This document shows positions 23,763 to 35,176 of a stretch of 64,000 nucleotides of DNA, in pieces. Origin of the DNA: Lineus longissimus (taxonomy: Eukaryota > Nemertea > Pilidiophora > Heteronemertea > Lineidae). Where the stretch lies: the NCBI RefSeq assembly GCF_910592395.1, contig NC_088315.1, positions 2,668,501 through 2,732,500 on the forward strand, read 5' to 3'. Under the pieces are notes generated by a model. The model made no database searches. It was not told where the DNA came from and worked only from the letters and a program-made list of their open reading frames with translations. Position numbers and translations under genes: made by a program. How positions within the stretch are numbered: the first letter of the stretch is position 1; each line of letters starts with the position of its first letter.

Positions 23763-26700
23763 CTGGGCACTGTCTTCTTTATATTTGTAAATATCAGAAT
23801 CGATCATTTGACATTCTGGAGATAAACAGATTACACTCTGGGGTAATATTCTGATCAACCCCTTCCCTTCACTCCGATCAAACGTGTTCTTGTTGTGAAG
23901 AAGCTGCTCTGTACTGTCACAAGCCATTTGCCAGCTATACGCCAAAGGTATTTAAAATCAACTCACACTGCCTCCCCATAGTAGCGATCATTTGATATTC
24001 CCGAGGAAAAAGATTACATGCCACCTGGGAAATTGTCATATCACTATGGCGATGGAGCTGTGGCGATGGGGAGTCACGACAGAATCCAGTCAACCCACTC
24101 CAGTCGTCCTTTTTTGTGAACAGATGTTTTAGGTTTCATAGAAGGTTAAGTCTGACTGTGCCGTTTCGCGTATATGAATTTGCGCAGGCCAGTTTGTAAA
24201 TTTCCAAATCGAATTCTGCTTCAGGAAATCGTCGAATACATGGTGCAGTTACTAACTCGCAGTCTATTATCGTTCCAATTGTCACTGAATAATCGATCAT
24301 AGGTACCTGGAGCACGTTGCCAGGTATACATGTCCTTAGACTGATACATCAGCTGCACGCTATTTCTGATAGAGCAGATACAAGCTAAGACCCCTTGGCA
24401 GGGGTATAAATCCGATAGCGTGTTTCTAGCCAAACGATAGTAATCCGCGTACGGTTTGCTGTACCAATAGCCTCAACATAAAAACATAACTAGCTCTATC
24501 GACAACATTAGGAGATTTGTAATGTATTGCAGGAGATAAGCGGAGTGAATGACCTGAGGGAAACTTACACTGTCGAAGGGAGAGTCACCCTATTTACCTA
24601 GTTTTCATAGAATCGAGGTCAAAAGAAGAAGTCGTTGGTTCCAATGACCTCAGAAAGTAACTGAAAGAGAACGTGAATGGAGAAGGTGTGAGGCTCTGTC
24701 TGAGAGTATACCGCGTGCCCCAGTGAAAGTCACTACGATTATAAATCGGATATCTTGTAAGGGAGTGTTGAGTGATATGTGTCGCTGAACAAGGCCTCAA
24801 ATTCAAATACAGCATCATTTTCCCCTGGACTCGTCAAACACGTGTCAGCGGTATACGCACACTGGGGAGACGATGGCGTGACACATATAAACAATGCACA
24901 CGAACCAAACTTGCCTTTAAACTATGGTAGCAGCTGGTTTTGGATCAATGATTTGAAATAACACTTGAAACTTAGACACCTGGATATTTCGATTCGAGTT
25001 CACTTCAAAGGATTGGAATTTCCGTCGTGTACTATTATTACTGTATATTGTAACTGTATTGGCCGAGTTTGTAAAGCATTTTGTTGTTCTTAGAGAAGCA
25101 AATATCAGGCATTCGTTTGGCTGAAGATGCTCAATGTCCGCACATCTAAGGTCAGTAACTGTAGATGGGGTTCAAGGATTAGCTGGAGGTTAAATGATTC
25201 GTAGCTCAAACCAGAGTCTGTACTTAGATTTATGATTTAGATTCAGTTGTTCGACACATGAAGGTATATTAACCACATCATCGTTCCTTGACACTATCAC
25301 AACTTACACCCCTTCATCTTATATCTTTTTCCTCGATGTGATTCCGCGATGAGTGAGATCTCTTCAGTTGCAGTTTTTGTTTACATTAATCTACTTTCTA
25401 ACACTAAAACCACATCTATCGCAATGTACATGTATTCGGAAAAGGTACTTCAGGAATTGGCTCAGGGAATGTACGAAATGCAAACTGGTTTAACGGGTTC
25501 AGCTGCAAAAACATCGATGATGATGGTATGATGATGTACCCAGAAGGGATGGCTGAGGATACTCATGCGATGAGCAACTCGTGCGCTGAGGTTACAATGC
25601 GTTTCAAATGTGACTGTCTTATCCCCTTTTATTATCGGTGTACTTGTTCTTACATGTAACCAAAGTAAAGGTGAGTGTTTTGTGGACTCTTTACATATAC
25701 GTCCAATGATTACTTAGCTGTACTCAGCTGTACTCTGTCTTCAGTTATTGTGTTTCGGTGAGTGATCTTACTGAGATATTTTGAAGAAACATGTTTAATT
25801 CAACAGCAAAAGCGTGCTTGACATCATTTACATGTATATGTAATGCTATGATGGATCTGCCCTGTGAACACATTACCAGCAGCTGTTAAAAGCTGGTGAT
25901 TTTTATCCTGAGTATGGCCATCAATAATCCTATTGAATTAGTTTGCGGTATTGTTCTGAATTAGTGGCGCAATCCATTAGGCATTCGTTGATACTGATAG
26001 AAAGTCTTCCATCCAACTGACAAAAGCAATTCCCAGCGCTCACATCCACCCGATATCCAATATTCAGCAGCAGGAGTGTACACGAACAAGCGATGTTCAA
26101 CTTGAACAGGGGGAAACACTAGCTCCCTTAGATCTGGGGAAATTGTTTCAACCCGTTTGTGTTCGCCCATACCCGTGTTGAGTGACCTCAGATGTTCTAG
26201 ATAAACTCTGCATCCTTGTATTAGAACAAACCAAATGCATTCCATGATGCGCGGCATAATTTATTACTACCAGTTCTAAAATATCTCCCCCAAAGGTTTG
26301 CAATGAAAAGCAATGAAAAATATTTCGCCTGCGACGAAATACCATGACGAATGTGTTGTGTCTTCTTCTTCACTCTTAACGGATCCAATAAGCGATATTC
26401 CGATAAGCTCTGCGATAATCGGCTGCTTGCTATCAGATCAATGAAATACGCGCACTGCACTCTCCAATGTCAACTACGTATCGTGTATAGGTTACTTAAT
26501 CAAACCATGAGGCAGATCGTATTGAACCTCTTCTATAATTGCTGGAGATCAAAGCGATTGGGTTCTTATTAGACTAGTGAGGGTTTCCTGACGTTCCATG
26601 TGAAGATGAAGAAGGCTTTGTAGCGTGGTTTACATCAGAGGATGTGTACATGTGCATGTATTGCCAATCAAACTCTTCAACAGAGTACGGTGTTTCAATA

Positions 26701-29179
26701 TTCGTCAAGTAATGACAATGGATTTGGCCGCGTTTTTCGCTCTTTGATCCCTCAGTACTCATTTGAGGACATCGATCAGCATCACGACCGGCAGCATTCA
26801 TGCAAATGCGTTACCGGGTACAAAATCGAGACAGTTTAGCCGGTCGCGGCGTTGATTTAAATTCCACGAAGGAGTATTGCAATCACTAAGGCAGTACCTC
26901 GAGAGAGTCAGGCGAGAGAAGAACGTGTCAGAGCCCGTCGTTAGTGCTTCGGGGCCTCTCGTTTAAATATTGAATGCACCAAGAGCAACATGAAGTACGC
27001 TATTCACGTCAGTGCAGAAAGAATTGGATTCGGCCAAGCAGGAACATGATGACTTATTGGTGCTTCTCTCTATTCACATTGCTTTCACTGATTCCAAAGT
27101 ATCCAATGCATGTACTCATAGAAAATGATCCATGATGTGCATTATAATGTGGTGATAAGTAGTGCCGCCAATGTGGCCACGTATTCATTGATTTCACCGT
27201 GATGCCCAACATCGCCTTCAGATATTATTGACGCGGGATGTCAGTGCAGAAAGGTTGTAGCACCGTCGATTCTGCTAATGTTGGCAAAATGATTAGTAGC
27301 TTGGTATAATGGTAACTATATATATAATGCATTTGTTCAAAGAAATGTCGCTTTCATTGCTGCTATCCGTTGCATGACCTCCAGAAAGATTGTGGTCGAG
27401 ATTCTGTTACAAAGTGTTGACGAGAAAACCCAATCTGGCCGCACTGTGTGTGCTTTGATCAATACCGATCAGATGCGCTCGCTCATGGCACCATTACCTT
27501 CATTTAAAACCCATCATCATGTTCGCATGGGTGCTTGGGTGGAGGACGATTGTATCGTGCTGTTGATTGGGGCTTTTGTGCCTATCCTATGCAATTTTTT
27601 TCTGATAATTGTTGTTTTTGCTTTGTACACTTTGATGAGAAGTAACGCCAATTCCACCACGCGTTGATGCTTCAAATGTATGCATTCTTTCAGTGATAAA
27701 ACATCAAGTATGTATGAAAGGAGAGCTGCGAATGCAGACAATCAAGACATTTTTATGATAATCACATTCTGACCTGCACCAAGTAAATATCGAAAGGTTC
27801 ATTTGCCTTCCAGAACACTTATTAACACTACACTTACTGCAGGCATTAACTTTTGTCTTTTCAGATGGCAGATTCACAGACGCACAACCTTCAATCATCA
27901 ATACCACACATGAATACGTAACATAGAAAGCATCAATAGGAGACCATCGGCTCAGTGACCTTGACCCAGATACCAAGGAGATTCAAACCTGACCTTGACC
28001 TTCCATACTCCAAGTTGATAGAGAGGCCCACTTATCTGGTTATTACAAGCTGCAAATCGTCTTCCTATTCTACACGGCTGATTATTCGAGCGGCTGTCCG
28101 CAATCAATTAAACATGCTAGATATACATGTACTACTGAGTGTTTCGAAATATAGTTGATTTTCCAATTATATATACATAATGCATCCACTTAGTACCTCC
28201 AAAGAGATGAAAACTATCAACTGTCTGTTAAATACTTTGAAGTCAATGGCACTATGTCAGTAAGAGTTCTCGCCAAGGGTCCTGAAGTATTCGTAACTGA
28301 AGTCTACCATCATGCCTTCATCAACAGCATCGCCAAATTATAGATTTCTTTCTTTTCTAATTCAGATGCTGGCGTCTCCTGAATTGGTAAGCCCAGTTTC
28401 CGTCTTCGATATTTACCACCAATTGCAGAAGACATCCAAGTCAATGATCCATACGTACATACGACTGGTACAACTAAGTATTGCCTGCTGAGGACTGTTT
28501 GTCTGAGGGCCCATCGTCGGGAGTTCGTCACAAGCGTAATCATATTAACGAGGTACTTGGAATTCATAGCAATCCCCATCCCTTCAGTAACAGATTAGTG
28601 GTCCGGTTACGAATGTCCGTACTGTCTATGTTACGACAGTATATCACATAAACCACCGACCATGGGAGACGTGGAAGCTTTAGCTGATAAATTGGCAATG
28701 TATAATGAGGTACTTGGACTGCATTGCATTCGCACTTTACAGGAACCAGATTCGTCTCTTAGAACAGAAGTCTCATCATCCTAGGTGGAAAAAAACGTGT
28801 GACTTGCTTAAGTGGAGAAATTGGTGACGGGTTAAAAACTCACTCAGAATGCATAGCATTTTGCGCCCTCCAAGTCTTTACGGATCCTTGATATAATTTA
28901 TTCAGCGTCAGGAAGCGTCGAGTCGTAGTTCAACTGCGGTGTTGTCGTAACAAATTGCTTATATTTCTGTATAGATAACTTTAATCGGTAGACAGCACCA
29001 AGGGGAACATCCTAGTTCTATTTATTCTGTCCGATGGTACACAAATCATTTAGATCATCTGCCCCGGTAATATAAGTCGTGGAGGAGATTTACAAATAGA
29101 TATACGATACAAACGAGGGAGGATCGGGAGGAGACGTTTCATCTTCTGATAGGCTATTTGAATTGTAATTGTTTTCAAA

Positions 29180-30301
29180 ATGGATACGTTTTTCGACCAA
29201 CACGACAAACACACGTGTGACCTTCCGGAAGAGCCGGTAAATCACGTGACATTCCTCTTCCACGGGTGCATCTTGCCTGTTCTCGTCTTGTTCGGGTGTG
29301 TAAACAACCTACTCGTCATACGGATACTGTGCAAAATGAACACAAAGTCCGCGACGGCGATTCTCCTAAATGCTGTCGCGGTGTCGGACTTTATGTATCT
29401 CACTTCGACAGTTGTCACTTGGATTGGTTGGAGCTGGTACGAAGCATTGGGAGAGTTGTGCACGTACATGGAGAACTTCACGTTGGCTATTCCCTTCCTC
29501 ATCGGTTTCTACGAAACTATTTGCGATATTGTGGTGTGGGTGTTTGTAATGTTACTTATTGAACGATACGTTTCCATGACATATTTCATCATGGATGATA
29601 AATACTGTGTGAGGCACGGCCAGAGAGGCGGTGTCGTTGTCGTTGCCTTGTCATTTCTCCTTGCAACCACTTTCAACATTCCAGCCATTGCGACCTACCG
29701 CATCATCAGTAAAACAGTTTCAGAGAACGGTAGCTCCGTCGTGGTTGTTCCAGAAGGTCTATCAACCATGGACAACGTCGGGTATTCGTATTATACGCTG
29801 GATTGCATCTTAAACATTTTCATACCGTTAGGGATAGGATTCTTAATGACTTCACACATGATCATTATTTTGTACAGTAAAAAAGGAAGGCAAGGAGAGT
29901 ACACGTATGCTCAAGGGGAGAACAGCCATACTAAAGTGGACAAAGGGGGCTTTGCTACAGTTGCTGTGGTAATCTTCGGCGTTCTCCTCATTCTCTGCGA
30001 AACGCCGCGAATCTTACAGGCAAGTTTAGTTCTTGCACAAACAAAAATGGATAAACGAATGTTCCTCGACATTATTCATTACTGCTCCGTTTCCTTTATC
30101 ACATTACAGGCGGTAAACTCTTTCTTTAAACTGTTCATTTATTGTACAGTGTCGAAGGAGTTCAAAACCGCCACGAGGTCACTGTATTCGCGACAGAAAC
30201 ATCGGCACAAGCAGCGAAAGACACGGTCAGTTGTACTTTCTACGAACAATCAAAGACTGAGATCAGACGAGGAACAAGGCATTGTGGAGGAGTCACAATA
30301 A
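29180..30301 (+). CDS. Rhodopsin-class (class A) G-protein-coupled receptor, FMRFamide-receptor type, intronless
   Basis: A 373-residue seven-helix receptor in one open frame. Helices fall at about residues 24-50, 58-82, 104-128, 150-172, 206-231, 257-285 and 298-323. Helix 1 has G-C-V-N-N, helix 2 L-N-A-V-A-V-S-D with the conserved Asp at 70, and helix 3 ends in E-R-Y (128-130) in place of D-R-Y. Helix 6 reads L-C-E-T-P-R rather than C-W-x-P, and helix 7 reads N-S-F-F-K-L-F-I-Y-C rather than N-P-x-x-Y. The L-C-x-T-P-R and N-S-x-x-x-x-x-I-Y-C patterns are typical of invertebrate FMRFamide/myosuppressin-like peptide receptors. A glycosylation sequon N-F-T follows Cys94. The C-tail is basic and polar. 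The ligand is inferred only at class level, a neuropeptide acting at the plasma membrane. The start ATG gives a normal extracellular N-terminus; no intron is needed. Confidence 0.85.
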   Translation: MDTFFDQHDKHTCDLPEEPVNHVTFLFHGCILPVLVLFGCVNNLLVIRILCKMNTKSATAILLNAVAVSDFMYLTSTVVTWIGWSWYEALGELCTYMENFTLAIPFLIGFYETICDIVVWVFVMLLIERYVSMTYFIMDDKYCVRHGQRGGVVVVALSFLLATTFNIPAIATYRIISKTVSENGSSVVVVPEGLSTMDNVGYSYYTLDCILNIFIPLGIGFLMTSHMIIILYSKKGRQGEYTYAQGENSHTKVDKGGFATVAVVIFGVLLILCETPRILQASLVLAQTKMDKRMFLDIIHYCSVSFITLQAVNSFFKLFIYCTVSKEFKTATRSLYSRQKHRHKQRKTRSVVLSTNNQRLRSDEEQGIVEESQ

Positions 30302-33260
30302 TGCAGATTCAGAAACTACCAAAATTTAACTTCGTATTTTCGTCCAAATTATTAATCTTTTCAACGACAATTGCTCGACACGTGCCTGTCATCGCAACGC
30401 TGTGGCGATATTAAGATCATCTGGACCACCGAAGTTTTTTATCTGGTAATCTCGGCAACAGAGGTTAGACCATGAGGTTCAGGATGATTGGCTATAGATA
30501 CACGTGAATTCTTTATTTACGTGGGCCGCCGAGCAGCATATCCGAACAAGTTAATATATTTCTATTAACAAATTAAAGTTTAGTTTATTTCAAAGGTAAA
30601 GGCAATGATAATAACAATTGAACAATGTAAATGTCGCTTTCAAAGTGGCAAGAACCGATTGCTGACCAAGCATTCTCTTATATTTTATCCCAAAACCGCT
30701 CAATCAAAATGGTGCAGAGACCTAATATTGACGTTTATTGTCACCAAGAGGAAATTGTTCTTAAAATTGATATGGGCCTAAAATATCAATACTATCCTAA
30801 CTAAAAATTCTCTGGGCCTTCTGTCAAATTAGGCCTGCCTTAAGAAAATAGAAAGAAAAACTAATGCAGATATTTTGAGAAAACTAAGCCTTTAGAAAAA
30901 TGATACTGATCTACAACAAATTCCTCTTGAAAACAAGTAATATGTCAATAAGGCGCATCCGTGCATCATTTCGAGTAATTAAATGTGGCACAAAAATGCA
31001 AAGTAGAAACACTTTTTTGCTGTGACCGAGTCAACTACCCAGAAAAATAACTCCATTGCTGTTGCACCTCGTGCTGTGTAATAGATCAGTCGTTATCACG
31101 TCACAACCATCACCAAACGGCAAATTAAATGCCACATTGAAAACGGAACAAGAAATTGCAATATTCTGGATCAGCGAGTACATACATAAAGTGCTATTGA
31201 TTTCAGCCAAATGGGAAATAAGCACATTTTTTGCAAAGGTTCACTTGAAATAAAAAGTAGCAATGTTTGATTGAATTTTCATGAAAGTCAACCCAACATC
31301 ATAAATTACAACAAGAAAATGGTAAATTCCGTTGGGAACTGGTGTTCCCTGATCAGGACCATTGACTTCTGGCCTGGAATAGAAAGGGAAGTAACATTGA
31401 AATATACAATTTAAGAAATGAAAGTGAGTTTTTTCATGTCGTTTTTTTGTTTTTAAATCTTCGATTATAGCATATCATGTATAATATGTCTGTCTACACA
31501 CATGTTTATGTATGTGACCGCCTCATTGGCACTAATAAGATGAATAAATTAAATTGAATTGAATTGTCAGGCAATGGTGGTCAACCTGCCTCTGGTTTGT
31601 CCCAATATCAGTCACATGATGACGGATCTGGAGCCTCATTTCATCAACTGTAGCCAGCTTATCGAGTTTTCTCTCATTTACCTCAATTGTGTTGCACAAA
31701 TCTGGCATCCTGAATATTTATCTCCAACTCATGCGAGATGTGCAACTGGGAGCCAAGGCCTGCCTTTGCGATCCACCAGGAAACTTGTCCCCAAACTGAT
31801 AACTTCCACAGCAGAAGTGGTCTCTGTCGTGTTGGCTCGATTCTTGGGACGGATCAGCGAAACCACACGAGATAGAGCAATTATTCACCTGAAAAAATTG
31901 GAGACAATTTGAATGCTGCTTCAGTCAACAATGGGCGATCTGTTCAGGATCGTCCATTGTTTCATAAACGAGTGCTGGACAGACAGTTCCAGTTGCTCTC
32001 TGCAGATTTCCTTCTTGCAATGCATCCATCAAGTTTTGTCTCGACAACACTTGCATAGTCATATAAGCAGTCCGCATTATTGTTTGCTTGTCATAAATTT
32101 ACTTTAAGGTCACGTGCAGGTCTTATTGGTAATTGCTGGGGTGAAACTTGGTACTGCTGGACAGACTTGCATGTCCACGAAACACAGTGTCACTGCTGGA
32201 CTGATTTACAAATCCACAAAACGCAGAATCGGACATCATTGCCCCAGCAAGAACCCAATGTAACCCCATAAAATAGGGCCCGTGTTTATAATGTTTAAGA
32301 CATGTTTATACAATGACAATACTGAAGCTATTGCCTGCAGTGACCTTGCTTATGATTTTTATGTGGGAGGGGCCAGGGACCGTGACTATTGATAAAGTCC
32401 TCACGATATTATATTCGTCAACAATGGGGCACAGACTTCCAGATATTTTCGTGACTGACCTATATTACCAGTGCAGTCCAATATATATTTCATTTTTTTC
32501 ATGACTGACCTATATTACCAGTACAGTCCAATGTATATTTTATTTTTTCGTGACTGACCTATATTACCAGTACAGTCCAATATATATTCTATTCTTCGTG
32601 ACTGACCTATATTACCAGTACAGTCCAATATATATATTTTTTATTTTTCGTGACTGACCTATATTACCAGAACAGTCCAATTATACTATATTTTTCGTTT
32701 AGTCTGTATATTATTTTAGGGCTGGGGTGTGGACGGGGAAATTCTCCAGTGACAAACTTTTTGTTGTCATTCTGGTAAAGAAAAACACGTCCAAAGAGTA
32801 AATTTATTCTCATAATTTTTTACAATGTTCGAAAAAAACTTTAAAAATGTACATGTGGCGAGTCACCACCTGTACTGACTATACCTGTGGATCTGAATAT
32901 ATATATCATAATTGAAATCCTCATGGAAATTAAACCAACTTGAAGCCAAAAAGGGTTCCATGCCCTGGGTTTCCATGTACAGCGGACGATGCTAACGATA
33001 GGATTTAGCTGACAGGATTTGGCCACATGAACCCCTCCTTGTCCAGAAGACGCGGGGGTCGTCAGATCAATTTGAAACCGCCATGGACATCACTTCTTCC
33101 CCCTCACAAGTCGGTCGCGATGACCTCCATGTGCAAACCATTTGGCTGTGGATGCCCTGGTAACCCATGTCGCCTAACCAGACATAGCGCGCTGCCTGAC
33201 TAGAAGTTACCGCCTCTGAGACCCAGGGTTGAGACACTGGGGTCTGCCCCTAGCTGACAG
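30302..33260. other. Intergenic region with repeats
   Basis: A+T-rich sequence containing a TGAAT/TTGAA-type short-repeat tail near 31535-31565 that could mark the 3' end of a degraded retroposon, and the 50-bp minisatellite at 32450-32698. Of the short ORFs (for example 117 codons at 31559), none shows a recognisable domain. Confidence 0.45.
32450..32698 (+). repeat. Minisatellite, ~50-bp unit, five copies
   Basis: Each unit contains GTGACTGACCTATATTACCA (or ATGACTG... in copy 2), then GTACAGTCCAATATATAT and a T-rich tail ending in TTCG. Copies start near 32450, 32500, 32549, 32597 and 32649. Unit length varies by a few bases because of the T-rich spacer. Confidence 0.85.
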
Positions 33261-33575
33261 GTGGCTGGAGATCCATATCATAGAGCATACCAACCGTACA
33301 TAACCGGCTGGACTGGTACACCCTATCAGGCTCAGACTCCCCAACGGAATCTATTGAGCGCAGCCGCAGCGCCAAGTATGGATGGATTTACGTCGTCAAA
33401 TTTCTGTCGACCTGATGAGCATTCGTTCACGGTACATGGAGTTTATCGGGGTTGGGGGCGAAGTGACAAGACCAGGAACTCCTGTGGGGTCGCGGGCGCA
33501 ATGCAACCCGAGGAACGAGATGCACCCAAAGTACAAGCTCGAAAATAACTGGCTCATCCTTCGCCATAGGTTTCA
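33261..33575 (+). CDS. Possible coding exon(s), uncharacterised
   Basis: A locally G+C-richer stretch reads as protein-like sequence in two overlapping + frames: Y-Q-P-Y-I-T-G-W-T-G-T-P-Y-Q in the first part, and N-P-R-N-E-M-H-P-K-Y-K-L-E-N-N-W-L in the second. The second frame ends H-R-F-Q at a good donor (CAA|GTATGT, 33575/33576). The change of frame near 33440-33470 needs either an unseen intron or a frameshift. The region is also open on the - strand, so strand is uncertain. I do not recognise the family. Confidence 0.25.
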
Positions 33576-33967
33576 AGTATGTACCACTTATACAGACAGG
33601 CGTCATTAATGTTGGGTAAGACCTCACAAGGAGTATTAATGCCAAACTTTTTTCAAGACCTCATATTTAGCGAAAAGGTGTGACAATAATGATAATATAT
33701 CAGATCCAATACCAGTTCCTTGACCAAACCCAACCATTTCTTGAAAGTTCAAGGGGGCGCTGGGGCTTCTGAAAGAAAAAGTATTGGCATGACAGCTACG
33801 GTAGATAGATCGAAGTGACAGAAGGGCTAATTCGCCATCTGAAAAGGGTAATCAGGCGTGTTGAGTGTTATAGTTTCACGCAACAAGGTCACATATCCAT
33901 CCATGGCCTGCAAGTGTCCCCAACCCAACCCTTTTTTAACTAGAGGTTAAACCCAGTTTTCGTGCAG

Positions 33968-34062
33968 TGGTGTTTATTGCAGTTCAATGACATTTTCAAT
34001 TTTCCTGTTCGGAGAAGTCACGGTCCTGCTGGAAGCCATTTTTGTAGGAAAAACCAACATAT
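33968..34062 (+). repeat. Dispersed repeat, copy 1
   Basis: Shares CACGGTCCTGCTGGAA, CCATTTT and GAAAAACCAAC with 51942-52038, along with the GTTTATTGCAGTT / GTTTATCGCAGTT start. About 95 bp, diverged. Origin unknown. Confidence 0.6.
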
Positions 34063-34679
34063 CTCATGCCAAAGTTGTCCCTTTAATACCACTGAATAGA
34101 AGAGGGGGTATCACTAAACTATGGTAATTTCATCACAAAAGTGTGGGAACAACTGGCAGGGTTTATCAAAGCTTTGGGACACTGATCTCCTATGGGATAG
34201 GATAGATTGATACTCGATCGTTGCACAGATGGCAGCACAGAGGTCAAATGAGACGATTGGTAATTTCTGCCATGTCTTTATGTAAATGTCTTTGAACTAT
34301 TTCGATTTTAGACCTTATCTTTCTGAGACGGTCAAGGTCCTCATCATACATATCACAAGTCACAGTATCAAAGGCTGATTGGTTCAGAGAAAGAATGTGT
34401 TATGAGCACGTGACACATTGCGCCAAGCACGTGGCGTGTGACGTCAGAAAACATGGCCGACATAACCGATCGTCTCATTTCCTTGCTGCCAGAACGATAG
34501 TCATAGCCAAGGGTATGGGTGGAAAGTGCCCTCATTTCAAATGTCAGCTGAGCAGAGTGTGGAAGAAATATTCAGGACAGTAGTAGTGGATTAAGGGGTC
34601 CCGCATCAGTCATCCTTTTTTGTCAGAGAAATTGGTTTTCAGGACACCTCTCCCCAAGAAGTAAAGATAATTACAAGCC

Positions 34680-34800
34680 CCCCCCCCTCGTTTTCAGGAT
34701 TCCACCTTCGGTTCTACCACGAGTTCTCATTGGTGGGGCAACGCCCCCCCCCCCCCACTTCTTTCCCAAATTTCTGGCTCCGCCACTGCTGCAGAGATGA
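34680..34800 (-). repeat. Probable transposon-derived repeat edge with C-rich tracts
   Basis: On the - strand the segment begins GCAGTGGCGGAGCCAGAAAT, followed by TTGGGAAAGAAG and a G tract. The GTGGCGGA-x-CCAGAAATTT type of terminus is common to interspersed repeats in many animal genomes. The other end is not clear. Confidence 0.35.
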
Positions 34801-34877
34801 AACATTTCATAAGAATACATGCATGTGCGGTCAAGGAAGTCTTGAGATGGTTTTTTCGATTGAGAAAAATAACTCAC

Positions 34878-35176
34878 CAGGATGGTGTCGACGTCGTATC
34901 TCGTGATAAACCGGTTTGGCAGCGGTAGTTGAGCAGCATTAAGGACACTATACCTGCTATCTGCAAGGAATGAAAATGACATGATAAGATTGTACACAGT
35001 ATCAAACAATAGTCGCAAAAGTTGGGGAGAAAACATTGTGGAGAAATGATAGGCTGAACTTACCAATACCGAACCAGCGCTTCGACCAAGGAACATGTGG
35101 CTTGCGTCGACACAACTGAACGCTGGTGTTCCCAAACCCGGTCTGTCGTACCAGCAGCACAGCCAAATTCAACGCC
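34878..35176 (-). CDS. Two exons of an unrecognised gene on the - strand
   Basis: Exon at 34878-34960 has an excellent acceptor (CATTCCTTGCAG) and a good donor (CTG|GTGAGT), and encodes D-S-R-Y-S-V-L-N-A-A-Q-L-P-L-P-N-R followed by F-I-T-R-Y-D-V-D-T-I-L. The preceding exon ends at 35064 with donor GTAAGT and encodes V-R-Q-T-G-F-G-N-T-S-V-Q-L-C then R-R-K-P-H-V-P-W-S-K-R-W-F-G-I; its 5' border (about 35176) is uncertain because the acceptor is weak. The phases match (one base plus two bases form Asp), and the alternative frame of the earlier exon would meet a stop after splicing. Other exons were not located. The short, basic, aromatic-rich style recalls small axonemal proteins, but I do not recognise it. 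Confidence 0.5.

Larger units (their letters stand above)
20790..29179. other. 8.4-kb region without a convincing gene
   Basis: It holds the likely 3' UTR of the Ig-like gene (an AATAAA at 21215-21220), a diverged tandem repeat at 22020-22248, loosely similar segments at 23.5-23.95 kb, and a hairpin at 23717-23762. Short ORFs are scattered but lack splice borders and recognisable domains. One 97-codon ORF at 27374-27667 has a single hydrophobic stretch near its end and is noted under findings. Distal regulatory DNA is possible but not visible. Confidence 0.5.
33576..34877. other. Non-coding stretch with repeat fragments
   Basis: Holds one copy of a dispersed repeat (33968-34062) and, at 34680-34800, C-rich tracts followed by a segment that on the - strand reads AGTGGCGGAGCCAGAAATTT, probably the edge of a transposon-derived repeat. 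No gene seen. Confidence 0.45.

Noticed and set aside
31559-31912. 117-codon ORF after a short-repeat tail
   Set aside because: It was considered as a retroposon remnant, but it has no reverse transcriptase or other motif that I can point to.
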